Positions 8,401-14,556 of a DNA stretch of 32,602 nt are shown piece by piece. Made by a program: the position numbers and the translations under genes. The notes under the pieces are model-generated. The model did no database searches. It was not told the origin of the DNA and saw only the letters and a program-made list of their open reading frames with translations. Every line of letters starts with the position of its first letter. The first letter of the stretch is position 1. The DNA comes from Streptomyces tauricus (lineage in GTDB: Bacteria; Actinomycetota; Actinomycetes; Streptomycetales; Streptomycetaceae). The stretch is from contig NZ_BMVY01000055.1 in NCBI RefSeq assembly GCF_014650955.1, forward strand, positions 1 to 32,602. Direction: 5' to 3'.

Positions 8401-9051
8401 CACCCCGAGCCCGTGCTCGCCGCGTTCCACGACCGCCTGCGCGAACCGGACGACGGCACGGCGCTGCGCACACTCGCCGAGGTCACGACCCCGGCGCTCG
8501 CCCGCCGTGTCGCCGCCCTCGTGCGCGAGGTCGTGGAACGGCGTCCGGAGACGGCCGCGCACGTGGCGGTGTACGTCGACCGGCGGCTGGAGCACGGACC
8601 CGACGCGCGCGCAGTGCTCCACCCCCTCGTCACGGGGCTGCTCGACGGGGGCAGGCCCTCCGTGCGGGCCGCGCTCGCCGAGGTGTTCGCGGCGCCCGGT
8701 ACGCCCGTGTCCCGCCCGCTGCGCCGCGAGTTCCTGGACCTCCTGCTGACGCGCGAGCACGACCCGGTGGTGCTGGACGCGCTGGTACGGGCCGCCGCGG
8801 CGGGAGCGGCCCAGGACGACGAGGAGCACACCCGCGCCCTCGTCCACACCGTGGGCGTCCAGCTCGTCCGCACCCCGGACGGCGCCACCCGTTTCGACCG
8901 CGCCCTCGTCGATCTCGGCCGCCGGATCCCCGGCTTCGCCCCGCTCGTGAACCACTGGCTGGCCGCCGCGCCCGAGGAGTGGTCCACCGTGGTCGGACCG
9001 AGCACGGGCCGCATGATCGAGAACCTCGCGGGGGCGCGGGTCCCGGTGTGA
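5419..9051 (+). CDS. Pseudo-trypsin / STAND-like NTPase / helical-repeat protein
   Basis: A 1210-residue cytoplasmic protein of unknown function; no signal peptide or membrane segment is seen. Residues 30-215 resemble a trypsin-like peptidase. His69 sits in TSHEAV, but the GxSGGP site reads GAAGGP (Ala184 for Ser), and the position before LAL, normally Asp, is Gly103 (an Asp lies at 101). Residues 310-660 resemble a STAND/NACHT-type NTPase: P-loop GAPGSGRT at 316-323 with Arg322 for the usual Lys, Walker B LLLLLDSPEE with Asp423, ACREEYW with Arg459, and a winged-helix-like end YRFAHEEF around 650. Residues 690-1210 are helical, rich in Leu/Ala/Arg and HEAT-like. ATG at 5419 follows GGGGAGG; the frame stays open upstream, but no better start is seen. 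By architecture it could be a signalling scaffold or a conflict-type receptor; both are inferences. Confidence 0.85.
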   Translation: MTRETSVTAEADGGIHRDVVLTAPGRAGVPAVRSGEAADRSLVRIRDLAGRPRGTGFVADHHGTVVTSHEAVDGLPRLVLYAPAGDRTCLVPADAVTALPDLGLALVHCDGLGGLAPLPITVRDSVETGTYVRIAAGGWREARVLGCSAVTYTATDHSHLLGSALELAIGTAGSDALRLGGGAAGGPVVDAATGAVVAVLGTALHSDRRVGGFAVPLSAGGTPPGGPLAELLARNTATVPAYGDDLNLAGVLELTATVESPAGSGGAPSVERVAVTRELTAFTAGPWHPHSGAYDPCNASGAYGVSGAYGVLGFVGAPGSGRTTELAGLAARRNRGAEPAPTLWLRGADLRDSDVSVADAARRTLERAGRIVTSPLGCLPEPTDNTDGGSGHGGGRGGLGDIRPERLARLAGAAGRPLLLLLDSPEEMPPGLAHRFPEWAAGTADWLREHGVRLVVACREEYWEWAGTRFPPELLHGPRWGGGETSAELPACVRLADLEEDEAREARARYGIPEGALDGADARHPLTLRLLSEVRAALSGAPPGKAKRDEVFAAYLDLMCLRVAVRLAAANGLRGTAVRRLAARVSGQVHVAARRCLGPGEGELDRAAFETLFPWGPVPDRRLGGCTGWASAVLTEGLLVPAGDGYRFAHEEFADWIQGTHLDLDAVFAALTPHRGAAHGPSGTEAFDIPRHRLAPVLQALLLVPRQQGEDHLTLRLRELLHALDGADIDVWWATRLLRGVLLRVPDATPYLGVLRHLAEHVVRWRAERRAVPEEFGPGFWRELPLPTAHRFDLLRRLVVADSAPPAPEPRYLDAVSELLVADPAAVQPHLTHWFDDDRPLPATPDATVATAAQVLLHTHRRRAPDELTEALVDSGHARADELLDVLTEEEPSALCRAVDRWVHDVRPARRAAAAAYALRTAAHVRTEADRELLRRTALALLARPGDCTLHGSALALLIRDPHTRARHLPQALARFRALDPRLPASALVAALATHPEPVLAAFHDRLREPDDGTALRTLAEVTTPALARRVAALVREVVERRPETAAHVAVYVDRRLEHGPDARAVLHPLVTGLLDGGRPSVRAALAEVFAAPGTPVSRPLRREFLDLLLTREHDPVVLDALVRAAAAGAAQDDEEHTRALVHTVGVQLVRTPDGATRFDRALVDLGRRIPGFAPLVNHWLAAAPEEWSTVVGPSTGRMIENLAGARVPV

Positions 9052-9198
9052 GCCCCCGCCGTCCTCCCCGTCACCGCCGCTGTCACGTGCCACCGGTCAC
9101 AGGGTCCATGCCGATGCGGGCCCACGGGACACGGCATGGCACCCTTAGAGCTGCGTATGAGGCAGACACGGACACAGGTTCGACGAGGAGCGGTCACA

Positions 9199-10170
9199 GT
9201 GCAGCGCTGGCGTGGCTTGGAGGACATCCCCCAGGACTGGGGGCGCAGCATCGTCACCATCGGCTCGTACGACGGAGTCCACCGCGGGCATCAGCTGATC
9301 ATCAGCCATGCCGTCGAGCGGGCGCGTGAACTGGGCGTTCCGTCCGTCGTGGTCACGTTCGACCCGCACCCGAGCGAGGTCGTACGGCCCGGCAGCCATC
9401 CGCCCCTGCTCGCGCCGCACCACCGCCGCGCCGAGCTGATGGCCGAACTGGGTGTGGACGCGCTGCTCATCCTGCCCTTCACGACCGAGTTCTCGAAGCT
9501 GTCGCCCGCCGAGTTCGTGGTGAAGGTCCTCGTCGACAAGCTGCACGCCAAGGCCGTCGTCGAGGGCCCCAACTTCCGCTTCGGCCACAAGGCCGCGGGC
9601 AATGTCGCCTTCCTCGCCGAGCAGGGCAAGACGTACGACTTCGAGGTCGACGTCGTGGATCTGTACGTGACCGGCGAGGCGGGCGGCGGCGAGCCGTTCT
9701 CCTCGACGCTCACCCGGCGGCTGGTCGCCGAGGGCGACGTCGAGGGGGCCCACGAGATCCTCGGCCGCCCGCACCGCGTCGAGGGCGTCGTCGTCCGCGG
9801 CGCCCAGCGCGGCCGTGAACTGGGCTTCCCCACCGCCAACGTGGAGACGCTCCCGCACACCGCGATCCCCGCGGACGGGGTGTACGCGGGGTGGCTGCAC
9901 GCGCAGGGCGAGGCGATGCCGGCGGCGATCTCCGTCGGGACGAATCCGCAGTTCGACGGGACCGAGCGGACCGTTGAGGCGTACGCCATCGACCGGGTGG
10001 GGCTCGACCTGTACGGGTTGCATGTCGCCGTCGACTTCCTGGCGTTCGTGCGGGGGATGGCGAAGTTCGACTCCATCGAGGGGCTGCTGGAAGCGATCTC
10101 CGATGATGTGAAGCGCTCTCGGGACCTTGTGGCCTCGCATGACGCGGGGGCCTTGCCGGCCGGGGGATGA
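9199..10170 (+). CDS. ribF: Bifunctional riboflavin kinase / FAD synthetase
   Basis: Makes FMN from riboflavin and then FAD from FMN, using ATP. The 323-residue protein has an N-terminal FMN adenylyltransferase domain (GSYDGVHRGHQ at residues 22-32, GPNFRFGHKAAGN, FSSTLTRRLVAEGDV). The C-terminal riboflavin kinase domain has RGRELGFPTANVE, DGVYAGW, SVGTNPQFDG and TVEAYAID. I chose GTG at 9199 because an AGGAG site lies just upstream and the product then begins as in relatives; an in-frame ATG at 9136 would add 21 poorly conserved residues. The 147-bp gap upstream shows no recognisable FMN riboswitch. ThyX in the same window uses FAD. Confidence 0.96.
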   Translation: MQRWRGLEDIPQDWGRSIVTIGSYDGVHRGHQLIISHAVERARELGVPSVVVTFDPHPSEVVRPGSHPPLLAPHHRRAELMAELGVDALLILPFTTEFSKLSPAEFVVKVLVDKLHAKAVVEGPNFRFGHKAAGNVAFLAEQGKTYDFEVDVVDLYVTGEAGGGEPFSSTLTRRLVAEGDVEGAHEILGRPHRVEGVVVRGAQRGRELGFPTANVETLPHTAIPADGVYAGWLHAQGEAMPAAISVGTNPQFDGTERTVEAYAIDRVGLDLYGLHVAVDFLAFVRGMAKFDSIEGLLEAISDDVKRSRDLVASHDAGALPAGG

Positions 10171-10202
10171 CCTGACTCGGGGGCTGACCGGCGGATTCTT
10201 CG

Positions 10203-10280
10203 GCGAACGGCCCGTCGTGGCCGGGCACGCCCACGCGGCGGAGCCGCAGATGCCACAGCCCCGCGCCCCTAAAGGGCCGC
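10203..10280 (+). repeat. Dispersed Streptomyces-type intergenic repeat, copy A
   Basis: First of two copies, about 110 bp apart, in the 223-bp gap between the convergent ribF and ABC-transporter genes. The shared core runs GTCGTGGC...CGCCCACGCG...GAGCCGCAGATG.CACAGCCC.GCGCCCC. A third, partial copy lies at 16389-16430. From memory, this sequence is abundant downstream of Streptomyces genes. Copy A ends in an imperfect GGCCC/GGGCC hairpin. Confidence 0.75.
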
Positions 10281-10323
10281 CCCCGGCCCTTACGGAGCGT
10301 GGCCGCCTGGGGCGACTGACGGG

Positions 10324-10393
10324 TTGTCGTGGCTGCGCGCGCCCACGCGAGGAGCCGCAGATGTCACAGCCCTGCGCCCCCTAGGGGGCGCAC
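10324..10393 (+). repeat. Dispersed Streptomyces-type intergenic repeat, copy B
   Basis: Second copy in the same orientation, with the core GTCGTGGCTGCGCGCGCCCA followed by GAGCCGCAGATGTCACAGCCC. Its 3' end is a 20-bp perfect palindrome that abuts the last codon of the transporter operon on the opposite strand. Confidence 0.75.
10373..10392. terminator. 20-bp palindrome between convergent genes
   Basis: The sequence TGCGCCCCCTAGGGGGCGCA is perfectly self-complementary. It ends one base before the reverse-strand TAA of the last ABC-transporter gene and lies 200 bp after ribF. It is likely part of a bidirectional T-less terminator formed by the end of repeat copy B. A zero-loop palindrome must open a few bases to make an RNA hairpin, so the role is inferred. 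Confidence 0.5.
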
Positions 10394-11413
10394 TTAGCGG
10401 CGCGCCGCCCAGTGGCAGGCCACCTGGGACTCGCCTGTGCCGTTCAGGAGCGGTAGGTCCTTCGTGCGGCACGCGTCCGCCACCCCCGCGCGCTCCGCCT
10501 CGCCGTTCGCCAGGATGTGGCAGCGGGCGTGGAAGCGGCAGCCGGCGGGGATGCGGGAAGGGTCCGGGGGCTCGCCCGTCAGCACGACCGGATCGCCGGG
10601 GGCCTCGGGCAGGACCGACAACAAGGCCTGCGTGTAAGGGTGTTGCGGCGCCCGCAGGACATCCTCCACCGCCCCCGTCTCGATGATCCGGCCCAGGTAC
10701 ATCACCGCGACCCGGTCCGCGATGTTCCACGCGAGCCCGAGGTCGTGGGTCACCACCAGCGCGGACAGGCCGAGTTCGGCGCGCAGGCGCAGCAGGAGGG
10801 CCAGGATCTCGCCGCGTACCGACGCGTCCAGGGACGCCACCGGCTCGTCCGCGACGATGAGTTCGGGCTCCAGGACGAGCGCGCCCGCGATGACGACCCG
10901 CTGGCGCTGGCCGCCCGACAGCTCGTGCGGATAGCGCAGGAAGAACCGCTCGGGCGGTCGGAGTCCGGCCCGCGACAGGGCCGTCGAGACCGCCTCGTGC
11001 TCGTCGCCCCCGTACGCGTGGATGCGCAGCCCCTCCGCCACCGCGTCGTACACGGTGTGCCGGGGGTTCAGCGAGCCGCTGGGGTCCTGGAGGACCAGCT
11101 GGACACGCTTGCGGTACGCCTTGAGAGCCCGCGAGGAGTAGTCGAGCGGCCGGCCCGCGAAGGTGACCCGGCCCGACGTGGGCGGGACCAGCCCGAGGAG
11201 CGAGCGCGCAAGCGTGGTCTTGCCGCACCCCGACTCGCCGACCAGCGCGACGATCTCACCGGGCCGGATGTCGAGGTCCACCCCGTCGACGGCACGGGCC
11301 CGGGCGCTGTCGCCCCGCCGGGCGGGGAAGGTGACGTGGAGTCCTTCGGCGCTCAGGAGAGGGGCAGCGGGGACCGGGGGTGCGGCGGGGGCCGATTGAG
11401 GCGTCGTCGTCAT
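10394..11413 (-). CDS. Peptide/nickel-type ABC importer, ATPase subunit (OppF/DppF-like)
   Basis: One of two ATPases energising the importer encoded by this operon. The 339-residue product has Walker A GESGCGKTT, the signature LSGGQRQR, Walker B LIVADEP, the switch VTHDL, and the C-terminal oligopeptide-transporter extension with spaced cysteines (CRFHARC, C, CHW) seen in OppD/OppF relatives. ATG at 11413 overlaps the stop of the upstream ATPase gene (ATGA) and has GAGGAG upstream. The frame stays open further upstream only because the overlapping gene is GC-rich. It is the last gene of the operon and ends against a palindrome. The substrate (peptide, nickel or other) cannot be read from the sequence. 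Confidence 0.93.
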   Translation of the reverse strand: MTTTPQSAPAAPPVPAAPLLSAEGLHVTFPARRGDSARARAVDGVDLDIRPGEIVALVGESGCGKTTLARSLLGLVPPTSGRVTFAGRPLDYSSRALKAYRKRVQLVLQDPSGSLNPRHTVYDAVAEGLRIHAYGGDEHEAVSTALSRAGLRPPERFFLRYPHELSGGQRQRVVIAGALVLEPELIVADEPVASLDASVRGEILALLLRLRAELGLSALVVTHDLGLAWNIADRVAVMYLGRIIETGAVEDVLRAPQHPYTQALLSVLPEAPGDPVVLTGEPPDPSRIPAGCRFHARCHILANGEAERAGVADACRTKDLPLLNGTGESQVACHWAARR

Positions 11414-12480
11414 GGGGTGCTCCTCGCCTCTTCCGTCACGGCCGCCCCCACAGGATCCGCAGAATCCGCACGCCCCGCCGTGCCCACATGCACGCAAGCC
11501 GCCCGGCGGTCCGGAGCCGCCGGGCGCAGGAACTGGTCCTGCGTGGCGCACGAGGCCAGCGCCACCGCGCACCGCGGATGGAACGCGCAGCCGGACGGCA
11601 GCGCGGACGGATCGGGCGGGTCCCCGGGCAGGCCGCGCGGCGCGAACCGCGACCCGGCGTCCCCGATCCGCGGGAAGGCCGCCGAGAGCGCCTGCCCGTA
11701 CGGGTGCCGGGCGTCCTCGTACACCTGACGGGCGGGCCCCTCCTCGACCACCCGGCCCGCGTACATCACCGCGAGCCGGTCGCAGGTGTCGGAGAGGACC
11801 GCGAGGTCGTGGCTGATCATGACGAGGCCCAGTTCCTGCTCGGAGACGAGCTGCTGGATGAGTCGCAGGATCTGCGCCTGGATCATCACGTCGAGCGCGG
11901 TCGTCGGCTCGTCGGCGACGACCAGCCGGGGATCGCAGGCCAGCGCCATCGCGATCATCACGCGCTGCCGCTGGCCGCCGGACAACTCGTGCGGGTACGC
12001 GGACGCCCGCGCCGCCGGAAGCCCCACCTGCTCCAGCAGCTCGCCGGTCCGCTTCCGCGCCCCCGCCGCGGTCGCCTTGCGGTGCAGCAGGATCGGCTCG
12101 GCGATCTGGTCCCCGACGCGGTGCACGGCGTTCAGCGAGTGCATCGCGCCCTGGAAGACGATCGAGGCCCCGGCCCAGCGGACCGCCCGTACCCGCCCCC
12201 ACTTCATGGTCAGTACGTCCTCGCCGTCGAGGAGGATCTCCCCGCTGACCCGGGCCCCGGCAGGCAGCAGCCGCAGCAGCGCGAGCGCCAGCGTGGACTT
12301 GCCGCAGCCGGACTCGCCCGCGATGCCGACCTTCTGCCCGGCGTCCACGGTGAGGTTCACACCGCGCACGGCCGCCACCCCGCCGGCGTACGTGACGTCC
12401 AGGTTCCGTACGTCCAGCAGACGCCCCGCGGTGGGCGGATGCTCCGTGGTCGGCGTGGTCGGCGTGGTCGGCGTGCTCAA
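11410..12480 (-). CDS. Peptide/nickel-type ABC importer, ATPase subunit (OppD/DppD-like)
   Basis: Second ATPase of the importer. Motifs in order: Walker A GESGCGKST, the Q-loop region SIVFQGAMHSLNAVHRVGDQ, signature LSGGQRQR, Walker B LVVADEP, switch ISHDL, and a C-terminal oligo_HPY region with CAFHPRC. The length is 356 residues if translation begins at TTG 12480, which overlaps the permease stop codon (TTGA) and follows a GGGGGTG stretch. No ATG or GTG occurs between that TTG and the first conserved strand (RLLDVRNLDVTY), so the TTG is the best start. Three copies of a 9-bp repeat encode a short Thr-Pro-Thr linker at the N-terminus. Confidence 0.92.
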   Translation of the reverse strand: MSTPTTPTTPTTEHPPTAGRLLDVRNLDVTYAGGVAAVRGVNLTVDAGQKVGIAGESGCGKSTLALALLRLLPAGARVSGEILLDGEDVLTMKWGRVRAVRWAGASIVFQGAMHSLNAVHRVGDQIAEPILLHRKATAAGARKRTGELLEQVGLPAARASAYPHELSGGQRQRVMIAMALACDPRLVVADEPTTALDVMIQAQILRLIQQLVSEQELGLVMISHDLAVLSDTCDRLAVMYAGRVVEEGPARQVYEDARHPYGQALSAAFPRIGDAGSRFAPRGLPGDPPDPSALPSGCAFHPRCAVALASCATQDQFLRPAAPDRRAACVHVGTAGRADSADPVGAAVTEEARSTP

Positions 12481-13442
12481 CGGGCCACCCCCAGCTTGGG
12501 ATTGAGGACGGATTCGACGGCCCGCCCGCACAGGGTGAACGCGAGCGCCACGACGGCGATCGCGATGCCCGGCGGCACGAGGTACCACCACTTCCCGGCG
12601 CTCACCGCACCCGCCTCGCGCGCGTCCTGGAGCAGACCGCCCCAGGAGACGACCGTCGGGTCGCCGAGGCCGAGGAAGGCGAGCGTCGCCTCGGCGAGGA
12701 TCGCGGAGGAGATGATCAGGGTCGTCTGCGCCAGCACCAGCGGCATGACATTGGGCAGCACATGCCGGGACATGACGTGCCAGTGGCCGCCGCCGAGCGC
12801 CTTCGCCCGCTCGATGTACGGCCGCGACTCCACGGCGAGGGTCTGCGCCCGCACCAGCCGGGCCGTCGTCGGCCACGTCGTGACACCGATCGCCAGGATG
12901 ATCGTGCCGAGCGAGCGGGACATCACGGTCGCCAGCGCGATCGCGAGGACCAGCGTCGGCATGACCAGGAACCAGTCCGTGATCCGCATCATCACCGTCG
13001 CGAACCAGCCGCGGAAGTGCCCCGCGGTGATGCCGATGAGCGCGCCGATCGCGACCGACAGGACGGCCGCGAGCAGGCCCACGAGCAGCGACACCCGGGA
13101 GCCCCACACCACCAGGCCCAGCAGACTGCGCCCGAACTGGTCGGTGCCCAGCGGGAATTCGAGGCTCGGGCTCTCCATCGGCCGCCCCGGCGCGCCCGTC
13201 ACACTCTGCACGTCGGAGCCGACGGTCAGCGGAGCGGTCAGCGCGACCAGGGCGAAGAGCGCGAGTGCCGCGAGGCCGAGGAGACCGGAGCGGTGGGTGC
13301 GGTACCGCTGCCAGAAGCGGGCGGCGGAAGCGCGCCGCCGCTGCCGGGCGAGGGCGCGGGGACCGGCCTTCGCCGGGGCCGGCCGGGACACCAGCGGTTC
13401 GTCCGGGGCCGGCATCGGCTCGTCCGGGTCCGTCGTCGTCAT
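12477..13442 (-). CDS. Peptide/nickel-type ABC importer, permease subunit (OppC/DppC-like)
   Basis: A 321-residue integral membrane protein of the BPD_transp_1 family. After a 45-residue charged cytoplasmic N-terminus come a first membrane segment (LLGLAALALFALVALTAPL), the OppC-type motif FPLGTDQFGRSLL, and five more hydrophobic segments. The cytoplasmic EAA loop, which contacts an ATPase, is around ESRPYIERAKALGGG. ATG at 13442 overlaps the stop of the preceding permease (ATGA). It pairs with the next gene upstream to form the membrane channel. Confidence 0.94.
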   Translation of the reverse strand: MTTTDPDEPMPAPDEPLVSRPAPAKAGPRALARQRRRASAARFWQRYRTHRSGLLGLAALALFALVALTAPLTVGSDVQSVTGAPGRPMESPSLEFPLGTDQFGRSLLGLVVWGSRVSLLVGLLAAVLSVAIGALIGITAGHFRGWFATVMMRITDWFLVMPTLVLAIALATVMSRSLGTIILAIGVTTWPTTARLVRAQTLAVESRPYIERAKALGGGHWHVMSRHVLPNVMPLVLAQTTLIISSAILAEATLAFLGLGDPTVVSWGGLLQDAREAGAVSAGKWWYLVPPGIAIAVVALAFTLCGRAVESVLNPKLGVAR

Positions 13443-14506
13443 CGGCCCACCCTGGGGTCGAGCAGCGGATAGATCAGGTCGGCGAGCGTGTTCATCACGA
13501 TCACCGCGGCGGCGAAGACGAAGAACAGCCCCTGCACCAGCGGCAGATCGGGCACGCTCAGCGCCTGGTAGAAGAGCCCGCCGAGGCCGGGCCAGGAGAA
13601 GACCGTCTCGACGAGGATCACCCCCGCGACGGTCCGGCCGAGGTTGATGAAGACCAGCGTCATCGTGGGCAGCAGCGCGTTCGGCACCGCGTGGCGCCGG
13701 CGGACGAGATCGTCCCGCAGCCCCTTGGCCCGCGCGGTCGTCAGATAGTCGCTGCCCATCTCGTCCAGCAGCGCCGAGCGCGTGACCAGCAGCGTCTGCC
13801 CGTACTCGACCGCCACCAGCGTCACGACCGGCAGGACGAGGTGGTGGGCGACGTCGAGGACGTAACCGAAGCCCTCCTCGCCGCCCGACTCCATGCCGCC
13901 CGTCGGGAAGAGCCCGGGGATCGGCCCGATCCCGACCGAGAAGACGATGATCAGCAGCAGGCCGAGCCAGAACGACGGGATCGAGTAGAGGGTGAGCGCG
14001 AGGCCGGTGTTGAGGCGGTCGCCGAGGCCGCCGTTGCGCCAGGCGGCCCGGGTGCCGAGGAGGACGCCGATCGCCGTGTAGAGCACGAACGACGTGCCCG
14101 TGAGCAGCAGGGTGTTCGGCAGGGCCTCGCTGATCTTGTCCATCACGGGCGCCCGGAACTGGTACGAGGTCCCGAGATCACCGGTGAGCGCCTTGCCGCA
14201 GTAGTCCGTGAACTGCTGCCACAACGGCAGATCGAGCCCGAACTCCCGTCGATACGAGGCCAGTTGCTCGGCCGACACCTGGCGTCCGCCCGTCATGAAC
14301 TTCACCGGGTCGCCGGGGATCAGCCGGAAGAGGAAGAAGCTGGTGACGAGGACGGCGAGCAGGGAGACGGCCGCGCCGCCCAGCTTGCCTGCCACGTACC
14401 GCGGATACGCGGTGCCGCGTACCCGTGGTCCGCGGGCCGCCGACGGGCCGGCCTCGGCCGGACCGCCGGTCTTCCCGACCAGCGAGGGTGTCGCTTCAGC
14501 GGTCAT
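13439..14506 (-). CDS. Peptide/nickel-type ABC importer, permease subunit (OppB/DppB-like)
   Basis: A 355-residue permease with an N-terminal cytoplasmic stretch, then the OppB-type first membrane segment and motif (SLLAVLVTSFFLFRLIPGDPV), a periplasm-facing loop and further membrane segments. The EAA loop is near SDYLTTARAKGLRDD. The VETVFSWPGLGGLFYQAL stretch is typical of the family. It lies 50 bp after the substrate-binding protein gene and overlaps the OppC-like gene, which fits a single transcript starting upstream of the binding protein. Confidence 0.94.
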   Translation of the reverse strand: MTAEATPSLVGKTGGPAEAGPSAARGPRVRGTAYPRYVAGKLGGAAVSLLAVLVTSFFLFRLIPGDPVKFMTGGRQVSAEQLASYRREFGLDLPLWQQFTDYCGKALTGDLGTSYQFRAPVMDKISEALPNTLLLTGTSFVLYTAIGVLLGTRAAWRNGGLGDRLNTGLALTLYSIPSFWLGLLLIIVFSVGIGPIPGLFPTGGMESGGEEGFGYVLDVAHHLVLPVVTLVAVEYGQTLLVTRSALLDEMGSDYLTTARAKGLRDDLVRRRHAVPNALLPTMTLVFINLGRTVAGVILVETVFSWPGLGGLFYQALSVPDLPLVQGLFFVFAAAVIVMNTLADLIYPLLDPRVGR

Positions 14507-14556
14507 GAACGGCCTTCACTGTTGGGCCACTCCCAGTTGTCCCGGCTCGCCGAGGG

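Noticed and set aside
5185..9093. A 1300-codon open frame antisense to the pseudo-protease gene
   Set aside because: Its translation is low-complexity Arg/Gly/Pro/His sequence with no family motif; long antisense frames are expected at this GC content.
9052..9198. FMN riboswitch upstream of ribF
   Set aside because: The gap is only 147 bp and shows none of the conserved RFN-element sequences; only a 7-bp inverted repeat CATGCCG/CGGCATG is present.
10171..10393. Attachment site or insertion-sequence remnant
   Set aside because: No transposase fragment, target-site duplication or tRNA end is present; the repeats fit a dispersed intergenic family.
11380..13647. A long plus-strand open frame across the ABC importer genes
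   Set aside because: It mirrors three recognisable transporter genes on the other strand and has no conserved domain itself.
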